A DNA stretch of 38,823 bases from Kordia jejudonensis (GTDB lineage Bacteria; Bacteroidota; Bacteroidia; Flavobacteriales; Flavobacteriaceae): NCBI RefSeq assembly GCF_001005315.1, contig NZ_LBMG01000022.1, positions 1 through 38,823 on the forward strand. Reading direction: 5' to 3'. Positions 18,917-26,564 of the stretch are shown in pieces; positions within the stretch are counted from its first letter, which is position 1; each line of letters opens with the position of its first letter. The position numbers were made by a program, and so were the translations under genes. The notes under the pieces were generated by a model. That model did no database searches. It was given only the letters and a program-made list of their open reading frames with translations, and had not been told where the DNA came from.

Positions 18917-18953
18917 AAAATAAAAAACATAGGAATTCAGACTAGAAATAATT

Positions 18954-18961
18954 TATTTTTG
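18954..18961 (+). promoter_or_regulatory. -7 promoter box TATTTTTG for copy B2
   Basis: An exact match to TAnnTTTG nine bases before the ATG at 18970. A transcript would start at about 18966-18968, giving an almost leaderless mRNA and ruling out the GTG at 18964 as start. No -33 TTG is visible. Confidence 0.45.
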
Positions 18962-18969
18962 TAGTGCTA

Positions 18970-19653
18970 ATGAAAAAGATTACACTTTTACTTATAATTC
19001 TTTTAACGCTTATTTTTTCTATAGATATACTTTGGTTCTTTTTCCCAGATTCTATAGATAGAAAATACGCCATTGTATTAACGATTCCTGTAATAACGCT
19101 TTGCTATTTCTTGCATGCTGAAGCCAAAAATATCCTGTATTTACTAGCATTGGTAGCATTTATCATTGCCGATTACTTATTTTTTATAGAAAAAAGTTTG
19201 ATCTATGGAATTACAAGTAGTGCTATAGCTTTATCCATATACGGAATTATTGTTTTGAAGCAATCACACTATATTTCTACGCGACAATTGCTTATTAGTA
19301 CGATTCCTTTTTTAGCATTGTACATGTTGCCTTTCTTATTCTTTGTTGAAAAAATAAATGATGAAATTTTCGGCGAAGTTATCTTTTACAGTTTTGCCAT
19401 CGGTTACTTTTCGTTTATGTCAATCATGACCTATTTTGGCAAAAGAAACAGGCTGACTCAAAAATTGCTCATTGCAGGAATCGCAACCGCTTGTATGGGA
19501 GCACTTTTTGGAATATTCTTATTCGTCGAAAGAGCGCCCATATATTCTGTTTTGGCAAATTTATTTTTTATATATTCTCATTATAAAATGTGGCAATATA
19601 TTATTTTAAAAGATGCCAAAGAAAACAAGGATAAAGAAGCAATTATACTATAA
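18970..19653 (+). CDS. polytopic membrane protein, YhhN-like family, copy B2
   Basis: A 227-aa protein with about eight membrane helices and a charged C-terminal tail (KDAKENKDKE). The ATG at 18970 is preferred over a GTG two codons upstream because a -7 box ends at 18961. Of the four copies it alone retains an Asp in the third-helix region (FIIADYLFF), where YhhN enzymes have GD, but the second family Asp is again missing. It is paralogous to B1 (FPDSIDRKY, YGIIVLK, STIPFLALYMLPFLFF). The last 11 bases overlap the 3' end of the metallophosphatase gene on the other strand. Function unknown. Confidence 0.7.
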   Translation: MKKITLLLIILLTLIFSIDILWFFFPDSIDRKYAIVLTIPVITLCYFLHAEAKNILYLLALVAFIIADYLFFIEKSLIYGITSSAIALSIYGIIVLKQSHYISTRQLLISTIPFLALYMLPFLFFVEKINDEIFGEVIFYSFAIGYFSFMSIMTYFGKRNRLTQKLLIAGIATACMGALFGIFLFVERAPIYSVLANLFFIYSHYKMWQYIILKDAKENKDKEAIIL

Positions 19654-20563
19654 TTGACTTTCCGTTTGCAATCACATTTTTTTCATCATCAAAATAGAAG
19701 TCAATTCTTCCCACATAAATACCATACGCACCGACTTGATTCACTAAAACAGATTCCCCGTCTATATTTTTTTCAATTGTGGGTTTTGGTAAAAAAGTAT
19801 GTGTATGTCCGCCAATAATTAAATCGATATTCTTAGTTTTTCTTGCGAGAATCAAATCAGAAGGTCGCTCTGGATTTTTCTTATAATTGTACCCAATATG
19901 TGAAAGACAAATGACCAAATCGCACTTTTCTTCTTCTTTCAACACACGACTCATATCTTGTGCAAACTCAATAGGATCGTGATATACGGTTTCTTTATAC
20001 ATGCGTTTATCAACCAAACCTTCTAACTTGACACCAAGTCCAAAGATTCCAATTTTGATACCATCTTTCACAAATATTTTATACGGTTTCACATGTGTAT
20101 CCATGACCGTATTCTTAAAATCATAATTTGCAGAAACAAATTCAAAATTTGCATTTGGTAATTGCTTGTACAATCCGTCAATTCCGTTGTCAAAATCGTG
20201 ATTTCCAATCGTTGCCAAATCGTATTTCATCATACTCATGAGCTTAAACTCCAATTCGCCACCATAATAGTTAAAATACGGTGTTCCTTGGAAAATATCG
20301 CCTGCATCTAACAATAACGTATTTGGATTTTCCTTACGAATTTTAGAAACCAACGTGGCTCTTCTTGCTGCGCCACCTTGGTTTGGATTCCGTGGATGAT
20401 TGGCGCCAAAAGGATCAATATGACTGTGGACGTCGTTGGTATGTAAAATGGTAATATGTTTCTTTGCCGAACTTACTGTAAAACTTTGTAATGACAAACC
20501 TCCTAAAGTTACAAAAGCACTTGTTGCTAACGAATGTTGTATAAAATCTCTTCTCTTCATCAT
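19643..20563 (-). CDS. 5'-nucleotidase-type metallophosphatase, catalytic domain only
   Basis: A 306-aa calcineurin-like phosphoesterase equal to the N-terminal catalytic half of UshA-type 5'-nucleotidases. All metal-ligand motifs are present: HTNDVHSH (41-48), LDAGDIFQG (85-93), GNHDFDNG (120-127), SHIGYN and GGHTHTF (about 250-256). It begins MMKRRDFIQH with a hydrophobic stretch, a twin-arginine export signal, so the folded metalloenzyme is probably sent to the periplasm. The usual C-terminal substrate-binding domain is missing here and is instead encoded by the gene 7 bp upstream in the same operon. Together they may act as a two-subunit nucleotidase. Either of the two first Met codons could be the start. 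Confidence 0.9.
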   Translation of the reverse strand: MMKRRDFIQHSLATSAFVTLGGLSLQSFTVSSAKKHITILHTNDVHSHIDPFGANHPRNPNQGGAARRATLVSKIRKENPNTLLLDAGDIFQGTPYFNYYGGELEFKLMSMMKYDLATIGNHDFDNGIDGLYKQLPNANFEFVSANYDFKNTVMDTHVKPYKIFVKDGIKIGIFGLGVKLEGLVDKRMYKETVYHDPIEFAQDMSRVLKEEEKCDLVICLSHIGYNYKKNPERPSDLILARKTKNIDLIIGGHTHTFLPKPTIEKNIDGESVLVNQVGAYGIYVGRIDFYFDDEKNVIANGKSIIV

Positions 20564-20570
20564 GTATGGT

Positions 20571-21320
20571 TTATAATTTTACAAATCTGCCGTCAAGTTT
20601 CGCAGGAATTGTGTCTACAGTTTTAAAATAATCAATCATTGCGTTTCTAATCTTGTAATCTAACACTTCTAAGGTTACAGGATCTTGAAGAAAATACATG
20701 CGGTCGCCACCGTGTTGTAAATAATCTGACGTTACAACCGTATATGTTTTGCCGTCTTCAATTGGTTTTCCATTCACCAAGGCTTCATGTACGGTAAAAT
20801 CATTATTCAATTTAATTGTCAAACCAGCTATTGGATGTGCTCTTTTTGCTTCCGCTAGATAGTTTACAAGTGCGTGTACATTCTCAGCAGTCAATTCGGC
20901 AACAACAATAGAATTTTCAAAAGGCATTACATTAAATGCAGTTTGGGTTGTAATTGGACCTTTTGCAATTGGAGCGCGAATTCCACCATGATTTAGCAAA
21001 CATATATCAATACTTTTTCCAGTACGTTTCTTATAAACAGGTTCTGATTGTAGCTTTACAAAATCGGCCATTAAATTACCAATCGTAGTTTCCAGCTCTC
21101 CATCGCGTTTGTGCATATCTTTTGGTGCATAACTCAGTACTTTTTGCATATCTTCCTGAATGCGCTCGCGAAACGGTTGTATATACGCTTCAATTTCTTC
21201 ATTGGCAGCAATAGAATCAGTAATATTGATACGTTTTCCTTCAATTCGGGAAACATCTTGCTTCTCTTTAGCACAGGAAAAGGCTAAAAAAAGAGCGAGT
21301 AGTGGAATAAATCTCTTCAT
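20571..21320 (-). CDS. 5'-nucleotidase C-terminal domain protein, lipoprotein
   Basis: A 249-aa protein made only of the 5'-nucleotidase C-terminal (substrate-specificity) domain. It has its own lipoprotein signal (lipobox AFSC, Cys16, followed by AKEK). Family motifs are visible: NHGGIRAPIAKGPIT, NVMPFENSIVV and TSDYLQHGGDRMYFL, which in fused enzymes supply nucleotide-binding residues. It lacks the metal site, so alone it should be non-catalytic. The catalytic half follows 7 bp downstream, and the gene order is reversed relative to the domain order of fused enzymes. Two export routes (Sec-lipoprotein here, Tat for the partner) would bring the halves together outside the cytoplasm. Confidence 0.88.
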   Translation of the reverse strand: MKRFIPLLALFLAFSCAKEKQDVSRIEGKRINITDSIAANEEIEAYIQPFRERIQEDMQKVLSYAPKDMHKRDGELETTIGNLMADFVKLQSEPVYKKRTGKSIDICLLNHGGIRAPIAKGPITTQTAFNVMPFENSIVVAELTAENVHALVNYLAEAKRAHPIAGLTIKLNNDFTVHEALVNGKPIEDGKTYTVVTSDYLQHGGDRMYFLQDPVTLEVLDYKIRNAMIDYFKTVDTIPAKLDGRFVKL

Positions 21321-21547
21321 AAAAATAAAATATGCGGCAAATTATGAAAAATCATAGATACTATTGGCGCGAATTGCACTAAAAAAATGTCAAGACACAC
21401 AGTTTTTTTGTGATTCTAAGGCAAAAATCAACGTTCATTGTTAAAAATCAACGTTTGTAAAGTATTTTTTTTGCGCTCAAAACTTCCGCGTAATTTGCAG
21501 TATAACTTACGTTTAAAAGGGTAAAGGTTAAATATAGGTTACTTCAG

Positions 21548-21584
21548 ATGAGATGTATCAACTATGAATGCATCTCATTTTTTT
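21548..21584 (+). terminator. hairpin with T-run upstream of dapA group
   Basis: ATGAGATG (21548-21555) pairs perfectly with CATCTCAT (21571-21578) around a 15-base loop, followed by seven T. It has rho-independent terminator geometry on the plus strand, but no gene ends before it on that strand. It may therefore be a leader attenuator or insulation of the following promoter. Confidence 0.5.
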
Positions 21585-21596
21585 GTTGAAAAAATG

Positions 21597-21604
21597 TACT
21601 TTTG
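21597..21604 (+). promoter_or_regulatory. -7 promoter box TACTTTTG for the dapA group
   Basis: An exact TAnnTTTG match ends 20 bases before the ATG at 21625, placing the transcription start near 21609-21611 and downstream of the hairpin. No clear -33 TTG is at the usual distance. Confidence 0.5.
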
Positions 21605-21624
21605 TGGAGAATTAAATAGCATAC

Positions 21625-22140
21625 ATGTTTTTAAAAGCATTACAATACAAGTCCTCTAAAAAAGCATTAACGAAACAATTGTCGAAAACGATTGCGAAAG
21701 AAGTTACTGAGCATCCAATTAAAACGATTGGAATTCTTATCAATGCAGACGAAATTCAGCATGTAGCGGAAATCACAAATAGTATTGAAATTGATGCTAA
21801 AATTCATGTATTATGTTACCATAAAGATTTTAAAAAAACGCGGACAATCACGCATCCAACATTTTACGAAAAAGATTTTGGTTGGAAAGGAACACCTAAA
21901 ACGGAAACCTTGCAAGCGTTTTTTAACACTCCGTTAGATTTGCTAATCAGTTATTACAGTTCAGATACGTTGCCATTGCAGTTAGTATCGGGCTTGCATA
22001 CGGCGAACTTAAAAGTTGGTATTGCAGGAACAGATCAGCAAATTCACGACATGATTATTCAAACCAAAGAAACAGAAGTAGCAGTTTTTACAACAGAACT
22101 ACACAAATATTTACAGATACTTAATAAACTATCAAAATGA
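21625..22140 (+). CDS. uncharacterised flavobacterial protein upstream of dapA
   Basis: A 171-aa soluble protein without signal peptide or membrane helix. The N-terminal 30 residues are a Lys-rich helix; the rest alternates strands and helices ([59 protein letters not shown]), suggesting an alpha/beta fold. I believe it belongs to a Bacteroidota family catalogued as DUF6913, but am not certain. It overlaps the dapA start by four bases (ATGA), so the two are translationally coupled. Any role in lysine or diaminopimelate synthesis is inferred only from this coupling. Confidence 0.75.
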   Translation: MFLKALQYKSSKKALTKQLSKTIAKEVTEHPIKTIGILINADEIQHVAEITNSIEIDAKIHVLCYHKDFKKTRTITHPTFYEKDFGWKGTPKTETLQAFFNTPLDLLISYYSSDTLPLQLVSGLHTANLKVGIAGTDQQIHDMIIQTKETEVAVFTTELHKYLQILNKLSK

Positions 22141-23018
22141 AGAAATTCATCGGAACCGGCGTTGCATTAGTTACCCCTTTTAATGCAGATCATTCGGTAG
22201 ACGTTACAGCACTTACACATATTGTAGAACATGTAATACAAGGTGGTATAGAATACTTGGTTGCTTTAGGAACAACGGCAGAAAATGCTGTGCTGACTCC
22301 TGAAGAGAAACAATTAGTTGTAGATACTATTCTAAAAGCCAACAACAAACGTTTGCCAATAGTGTTAGGTATTGGTGGAAATAATACAGCAGCTGTTGTA
22401 AACGAACTAAAAACAACAAATTTGGAAGCTATAGATGCAATTTTATCCGTATCTCCATTTTACAACAAACCTACGCAGGAAGGAATTTACCAGCATTTTA
22501 AAGCAGTTTCAGAAGCAAGTCCAAAACCAATTATCATATACAATGTGCCTGGACGTACGGCAAGTAACATGTTGCCAGAAACCGTAATTCGTTTGGCAAA
22601 TGATTTTGATAATATTATTGCTGTAAAAGAAGCGGCTGGCGATATTGTACAAGCGATGCGTTTAATTCAACTTGCGCCGAAAGATTTCTTAGTTATCTCT
22701 GGAGATGATATGATTACGTTGCCAATGGTATATGCTGGTGGAGCAGGAGTAATTTCGGTAATTGGGCAAGGATATCCAAAACAATTCTCAGAAATGGTTA
22801 GGTATGCCTTTGCGGGAAATATCTCAGGAGCAAACAAGCTACATTATAAAATTATGCCAGCCATTGATTATATTTTTGAAGAAGGCAATCCAGCAGGAAT
22901 CAAAGCGGTTTTTGAAAAACTAGGAATAGCAACAGCAACTGTGCGTTTGCCTTTGGTGGAAGCTTCGCAGACGCTCAAAGAAAAATTGAATAACTTTACA
23001 GATCAATTGAATTCATAA
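22137..23018 (+). CDS. dapA: 4-hydroxy-tetrahydrodipicolinate synthase
   Basis: This 293-aa cytoplasmic TIM-barrel enzyme condenses pyruvate with aspartate semialdehyde, the first committed step to diaminopimelate and lysine. The Schiff-base lysine is in AVKEAAGD (Lys164), the catalytic Tyr135 is in YNVPGRT, and the paired threonines are in LGTTAEN (46-47). This residue set and its length fit DapA better than N-acetylneuraminate lyase. It starts within the stop of the preceding gene (ATGA overlap), and the potassium channel gene follows after 7 bp. Confidence 0.96.
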   Translation: MKKFIGTGVALVTPFNADHSVDVTALTHIVEHVIQGGIEYLVALGTTAENAVLTPEEKQLVVDTILKANNKRLPIVLGIGGNNTAAVVNELKTTNLEAIDAILSVSPFYNKPTQEGIYQHFKAVSEASPKPIIIYNVPGRTASNMLPETVIRLANDFDNIIAVKEAAGDIVQAMRLIQLAPKDFLVISGDDMITLPMVYAGGAGVISVIGQGYPKQFSEMVRYAFAGNISGANKLHYKIMPAIDYIFEEGNPAGIKAVFEKLGIATATVRLPLVEASQTLKEKLNNFTDQLNS

Positions 23019-23025
23019 GGTTTCA

Positions 23026-23946
23026 ATGGCAACAAATAAAGTAAAAGATCCAGGACTTGGCGAATCGACCATTACATCTGCAAAACGCATTGTAAACAAA
23101 GATGGTACATTCAACATAAAACATCTGAATGGAAAAGCTGGAATTTCTGCGTTATACGCATATTTGGTAGACATCAGCTGGACACGCTTTTTTTGTTTGG
23201 TATTTTTAGCATATACAGTATTAAATGTATTCTTTGCAAGCATTTATGTAGCTATTGGTGTTGAATATATTGGTGTAACTCCTGTATCATTTTTAAAAGA
23301 TTTCATCAAAGCTTTTTTCTTCTCTTCGCAAACGGTTACAACCTTGGGTTATGGAGCAATGGCGCCAAAAGGAATATTGGCAGGAATTGTTTCTAGCATT
23401 CACGCATTAACAGGATTGCTTAGTTTTTCATTCGTTACAGGATTGTTATATGGACGTTTCTCTAAACCAAAAGCATCTATTGAATTCAGTAATAACATCA
23501 TTTACAGAGATTTCAAAGAAGGAAAAGCGTTAATGTTTCGGTTGATCAATAGTAAAACGGATGTAATGATCAATCCGCGAATTGTAGTTACACTCGCAAT
23601 TACTGAAGAAGATGCAAAATATGGATATCGCCGCAATTTCTATCAATTAGAATTGGAAAGAGATCAAATCACCTACTTGCCAACCACTTGGACTTTAGTT
23701 CATGAAATTACCGAAGATTCTCCGTTGGCAAAATTTTCCAAAGAAGAACTCCAAAATCTCAATGGAGAATTTCTCATCATGATTACCTATTATGATCAAG
23801 CATTCAACGAAGAAGTATACAAATTACATTCCTACACATTTGAAGAACTTACTATGGATGTTGCGTTTGAAAAAGCTTTCTACTTTGACGAAGAAGGATA
23901 CACTGTGTTAGATCATCATAAATTGAGCAATACGAAGAAACTATAG
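23026..23946 (+). CDS. inward-rectifier (Kir-type) potassium channel
   Basis: A 306-aa bacterial Kir homologue. After about 45 cytoplasmic residues come TM1 (about 50-73), a pore loop with the selectivity filter TVTTLGYG (about 104-111) and TM2 (about 118-145). The C-terminal 155 residues form the Ig-like beta-sandwich that gates Kir channels (e.g. RLINSKTDVMINPRIVV, then LTTWTLVHEI-type strands and a final FDEEG..VLDHH). It would conduct K+ in the inner membrane as a tetramer. It is co-directional with dapA at 7 bp. Metabolic linkage to dapA is not evident; the grouping may be purely positional. Confidence 0.92.
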   Translation: MATNKVKDPGLGESTITSAKRIVNKDGTFNIKHLNGKAGISALYAYLVDISWTRFFCLVFLAYTVLNVFFASIYVAIGVEYIGVTPVSFLKDFIKAFFFSSQTVTTLGYGAMAPKGILAGIVSSIHALTGLLSFSFVTGLLYGRFSKPKASIEFSNNIIYRDFKEGKALMFRLINSKTDVMINPRIVVTLAITEEDAKYGYRRNFYQLELERDQITYLPTTWTLVHEITEDSPLAKFSKEELQNLNGEFLIMITYYDQAFNEEVYKLHSYTFEELTMDVAFEKAFYFDEEGYTVLDHHKLSNTKKL

Positions 23947-23993
23947 TTTTTTGTCAATTTGATTGTTTGTTGGTTTATTTTGTTTTTCATTTA

Positions 23994-24041
23994 CAAATCA
24001 ACAAATCAACAAATCAACAAATCAACAAATCAACAAATCAA
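23994..24041 (+). repeat. tandem array, 6 x CAAATCAA
   Basis: Six perfect copies of the 8-bp unit CAAATCAA lie in the 272-bp gap between the channel gene and bamD. The array is G-free on this strand and resembles in unit length and base content the arrays at 12538-12935, though the AT-rich module found there is absent. The rest of the gap shows nothing but the -7 box near its end. Confidence 0.95.
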
Positions 24042-24194
24042 CACACAAATAGCGAAGTATATTCAATAATCCGAAAAGCAACGTACAGCTAATAGTTCAG
24101 GAAAAAGTTAAAACTATGATAAAGACTATTAAAAACAAATATCTAAAATTATTTTAGCGGCTTAAAAATGTTTTTTTAATACATAATAAATACA

Positions 24195-24202
24195 TACTTT
24201 TG
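24195..24202 (+). promoter_or_regulatory. -7 promoter box TACTTTTG for bamD operon
   Basis: An exact TAnnTTTG match. Transcription would start about 24207-24209, on or just after the first ATG (24207), supporting the second ATG (24219) as the real start of bamD. Confidence 0.5.
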
Positions 24203-24218
24203 CAAGATGTTTAAAAAT

Positions 24219-25013
24219 ATGAAGAAGTTTCTTTACATACTATTAGTAGCGATCACGTTGATCTCGTGTGGTGAGTACCAAAATGCTTTAAAGTCTGAGG
24301 ACACAAAGGTAAAATACGACTTAGCGGAACGCTTATACAAAGAAGGTAAATTCAAAAAGTCAAGCCGTCTATTTGAACAAATAGTTCCTAAATACAGAGG
24401 AAAGCCTCAAGGAGAACGTGTTACATACATGTATGCACGATCGTTATTTGAAGTAGAACAATACTTTATTTCAGCCTATCAATTTGAGCGTTTTGCAAGA
24501 TCATATCCAAAAAGTGATAGCGTGCAAAAAGCATTATTCTTTGAAGCGAAAAGCTATTACATGGAATCGCCTCGTTACAGTATAGATCAGACTGAAACAA
24601 AGAAAGCAATCAATAAATTGCAATCTTTTATCAACGGATATGCTAATTCTGAAGATTTACCAGAAGCTAATAAAATGGTAAGTGAGTTGACAACGAAGCT
24701 TGAGAAAAAAGCATATGAAATAGCAAAGCAATACAATACAATTGCAGATTACAAAGCATCTATCAAAGCTACTGAGAATTTTCTTTCGGACTATCCAGGA
24801 ACTACTTTTAGAGAAGATGCAATGTTTTTAAAATTAGATTCATCATACAAATTGGCTTCAAAGAGTTTCATTTCATTAATGAAAGAACGTTTTGATGTCG
24901 CAGCGTCTGCATACCGAACGCTGATAAAATTTTATCCTGAATCGAAATACAGAGAAGAAGCCGACCAAATGATGGCTTCGATAACACAAGAATTAGAAAA
25001 ACTTTCAAAATAA
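24219..25013 (+). CDS. bamD: outer membrane protein assembly factor BamD
   Basis: A 264-aa outer-membrane lipoprotein of the BAM complex, needed to insert beta-barrel proteins. The signal peptide MKKFLYILLVAITLISC ends in a lipobox (LISC), followed by five tetratricopeptide-like helical repeats (AERLYKEGKFKKSSRLFEQIV, YMYARSLFEVEQYFISAYQFERF and so on to the C-terminus). I prefer the ATG at 24219 over one four codons upstream because it gives a standard signal peptide and the -7 box lies at 24195-24202. Length fits the Bacteroidota family. It begins the conserved group bamD-rpoZ-coaBC-DUF4835. Confidence 0.93.
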   Translation: MKKFLYILLVAITLISCGEYQNALKSEDTKVKYDLAERLYKEGKFKKSSRLFEQIVPKYRGKPQGERVTYMYARSLFEVEQYFISAYQFERFARSYPKSDSVQKALFFEAKSYYMESPRYSIDQTETKKAINKLQSFINGYANSEDLPEANKMVSELTTKLEKKAYEIAKQYNTIADYKASIKATENFLSDYPGTTFREDAMFLKLDSSYKLASKSFISLMKERFDVAASAYRTLIKFYPESKYREEADQMMASITQELEKLSK

Positions 25014-25022
25014 CCCTGAATT

Positions 25023-25349
25023 ATGGTGGATATTAAAAACTTAGATGCTCCAATAAGCACAACAACAGTTGAACGAAATCAATTTGATGCGCCAACGGAC
25101 AATATTTATGAAGCGATTTCTGTAGTTGCCAAAAGAGCAATTCAGATCAATTCAGAAATTAAAAAAGAATTAATCGAGAAGTTAGAAGAATTTGCTACGC
25201 ACAACGATAGTTTAGAAGAAATTTTCGAAAACAAAGAGCAAATAGAAGTATCTAAATTCTATGAAAAACTTCCAAAACCACATGCAATTGCGGTACAAGA
25301 ATGGTTGGAAGAAAAAATATACTACCGTAACACTAAAGAAGAAGCATAA
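25023..25349 (+). CDS. rpoZ: RNA polymerase omega subunit, Bacteroidota type
   Basis: A 108-aa cytoplasmic protein matching the Bacteroidota version of the omega subunit, which helps assemble and stabilise RNA polymerase. The central helix pair (NIYEAISVVAKRAIQINSEIKKEL) corresponds to the conserved omega core; the N-terminal extension and acidic C-terminal tail are usual in this phylum. It lies 9 bp after bamD and 3 bp before coaBC, the standard flavobacterial arrangement, which is the strongest support for the name. Confidence 0.88.
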   Translation: MVDIKNLDAPISTTTVERNQFDAPTDNIYEAISVVAKRAIQINSEIKKELIEKLEEFATHNDSLEEIFENKEQIEVSKFYEKLPKPHAIAVQEWLEEKIYYRNTKEEA

Positions 25350-25352
25350 TAG

Positions 25353-26564
25353 ATGTCAATATTAAGGGGCAAAAAAGTACTATTAGGCGTAACCGCTGGC
25401 ATTGCCGCTTATAAAACAGCTTCACTTGTACGGTTATTCATAAAAGCAGGCGCAGACATCAAAGTGGTGATGACGCCTGCTGCAAAAGACTTCATTACAC
25501 CGTTAACACTCTCCACACTTTCAAAAAATCCTGTTCATTCCACTTTTACGAATGAAAGCGATGAAAATGATATGTGGACAAATCATGTAGAACTTGGTTT
25601 GTGGGCAGACTTTATGTTGATTGCGCCAGCAACAGCAAATACAATGTCCAAAATGGCTACGGGAAATAGTAACAACTTACTATTGGCTACCTATCTATCT
25701 GCAAAATGTCCTGTATATTTTGCGCCAGCAATGGACTTAGATATGTACAAACACGATTCTACGAAAAATTCCTTTGAAAAATTAACCAGTTTTGGAAACA
25801 TCATGATTCCTGCGACAAGCGGAGAATTAGCCAGTGGTTTAATGGGAGAAGGAAGAATGGCAGAACCTGAAGATATAATTAGCTTTATTGAAAATGATAT
25901 CTTAGGAAAGCTTCCGCTGAAAGGAAAAAAAGTGGTAATTACCGCAGGACCAACATACGAAACAATTGATCCTGTGCGTTTTATTGGGAATCATTCGTCT
26001 GGAAAAATGGGCTTTGAATTGGCGCTAACTGCCGCAAAATTAGGTGCTGAGGTTACGTTAATTGCTGGGCCAAACAATCAACACATACAACATTCATTGG
26101 TCAATGTAGTCAATGTCATTAGTGCGGAAGACATGTATAATGCGGCGCACAATGATTTTCCATCAGCAGATATTGCTATATTATCTGCCGCAGTAGCCGA
26201 TTATAAACCAAAAGATGTTGCGACTCAGAAAATAAAAAAGAACGATTCATCGTTAACTATAGAATTGATCAAGACAAAAGACATTCTAGCTTCGTTAGGA
26301 GACATCAAAAAAGATCAGTTTTTAGTTGGTTTTGCATTAGAAACAAACAATGAACTCGAAAATGCAAAAGGAAAACTTACCCGAAAGAATTTAGACATGA
26401 TTGTGTTAAATTCATTAAATGACAAAGGTGCAGGATTCGGAAAACCAACAAATAAAGTTACAATTATTGACAAAAAAATGAATACCTTAGCTTTTGGGTT
26501 AAAATCGAAAGCTGAAGTAGCCAACGATATATTTAGTGAAATTTTAAAACGAATCAATGCGTAA
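25353..26564 (+). CDS. coaBC: bifunctional CoaBC (phosphopantothenoylcysteine synthetase/decarboxylase)
   Basis: A 403-aa cytoplasmic enzyme of coenzyme A synthesis. The N-terminal flavoprotein domain (about 5-180) is the CoaC decarboxylase with its active-site His (TNHVELG, His78); the C-terminal domain (about 185-403) is the CoaB ligase (ITAGPTYETIDPVRFI..SSGKMG, SAAVADYKP, GFALETN). Two positions differ from the E. coli pattern. The PAMN motif reads PAMD (Asp128), and the substrate-clamp Cys (ACG...GRM) is Ser161 in LASGLMGEGRMAEP. I believe this is shared by other Bacteroidota but cannot check. It starts 3 bp after rpoZ and overlaps the next gene by 8 bases. Confidence 0.94.
   Translation: MSILRGKKVLLGVTAGIAAYKTASLVRLFIKAGADIKVVMTPAAKDFITPLTLSTLSKNPVHSTFTNESDENDMWTNHVELGLWADFMLIAPATANTMSKMATGNSNNLLLATYLSAKCPVYFAPAMDLDMYKHDSTKNSFEKLTSFGNIMIPATSGELASGLMGEGRMAEPEDIISFIENDILGKLPLKGKKVVITAGPTYETIDPVRFIGNHSSGKMGFELALTAAKLGAEVTLIAGPNNQHIQHSLVNVVNVISAEDMYNAAHNDFPSADIAILSAAVADYKPKDVATQKIKKNDSSLTIELIKTKDILASLGDIKKDQFLVGFALETNNELENAKGKLTRKNLDMIVLNSLNDKGAGFGKPTNKVTIIDKKMNTLAFGLKSKAEVANDIFSEILKRINA

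Larger units (their letters stand above)
21321..21624. promoter_or_regulatory. 304-bp divergent intergenic region
   Basis: The region lies between the leftward nucleotidase genes and the rightward dapA group. It holds two direct copies of AAAAATCAACGTT exactly 20 bp apart (21423-21435 and 21443-21455), an operator-like spacing of two helical turns. A hairpin with a T-run (21548-21584) and a -7 box (21597-21604) lie before the rightward gene. I see no coding potential. Confidence 0.5.
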
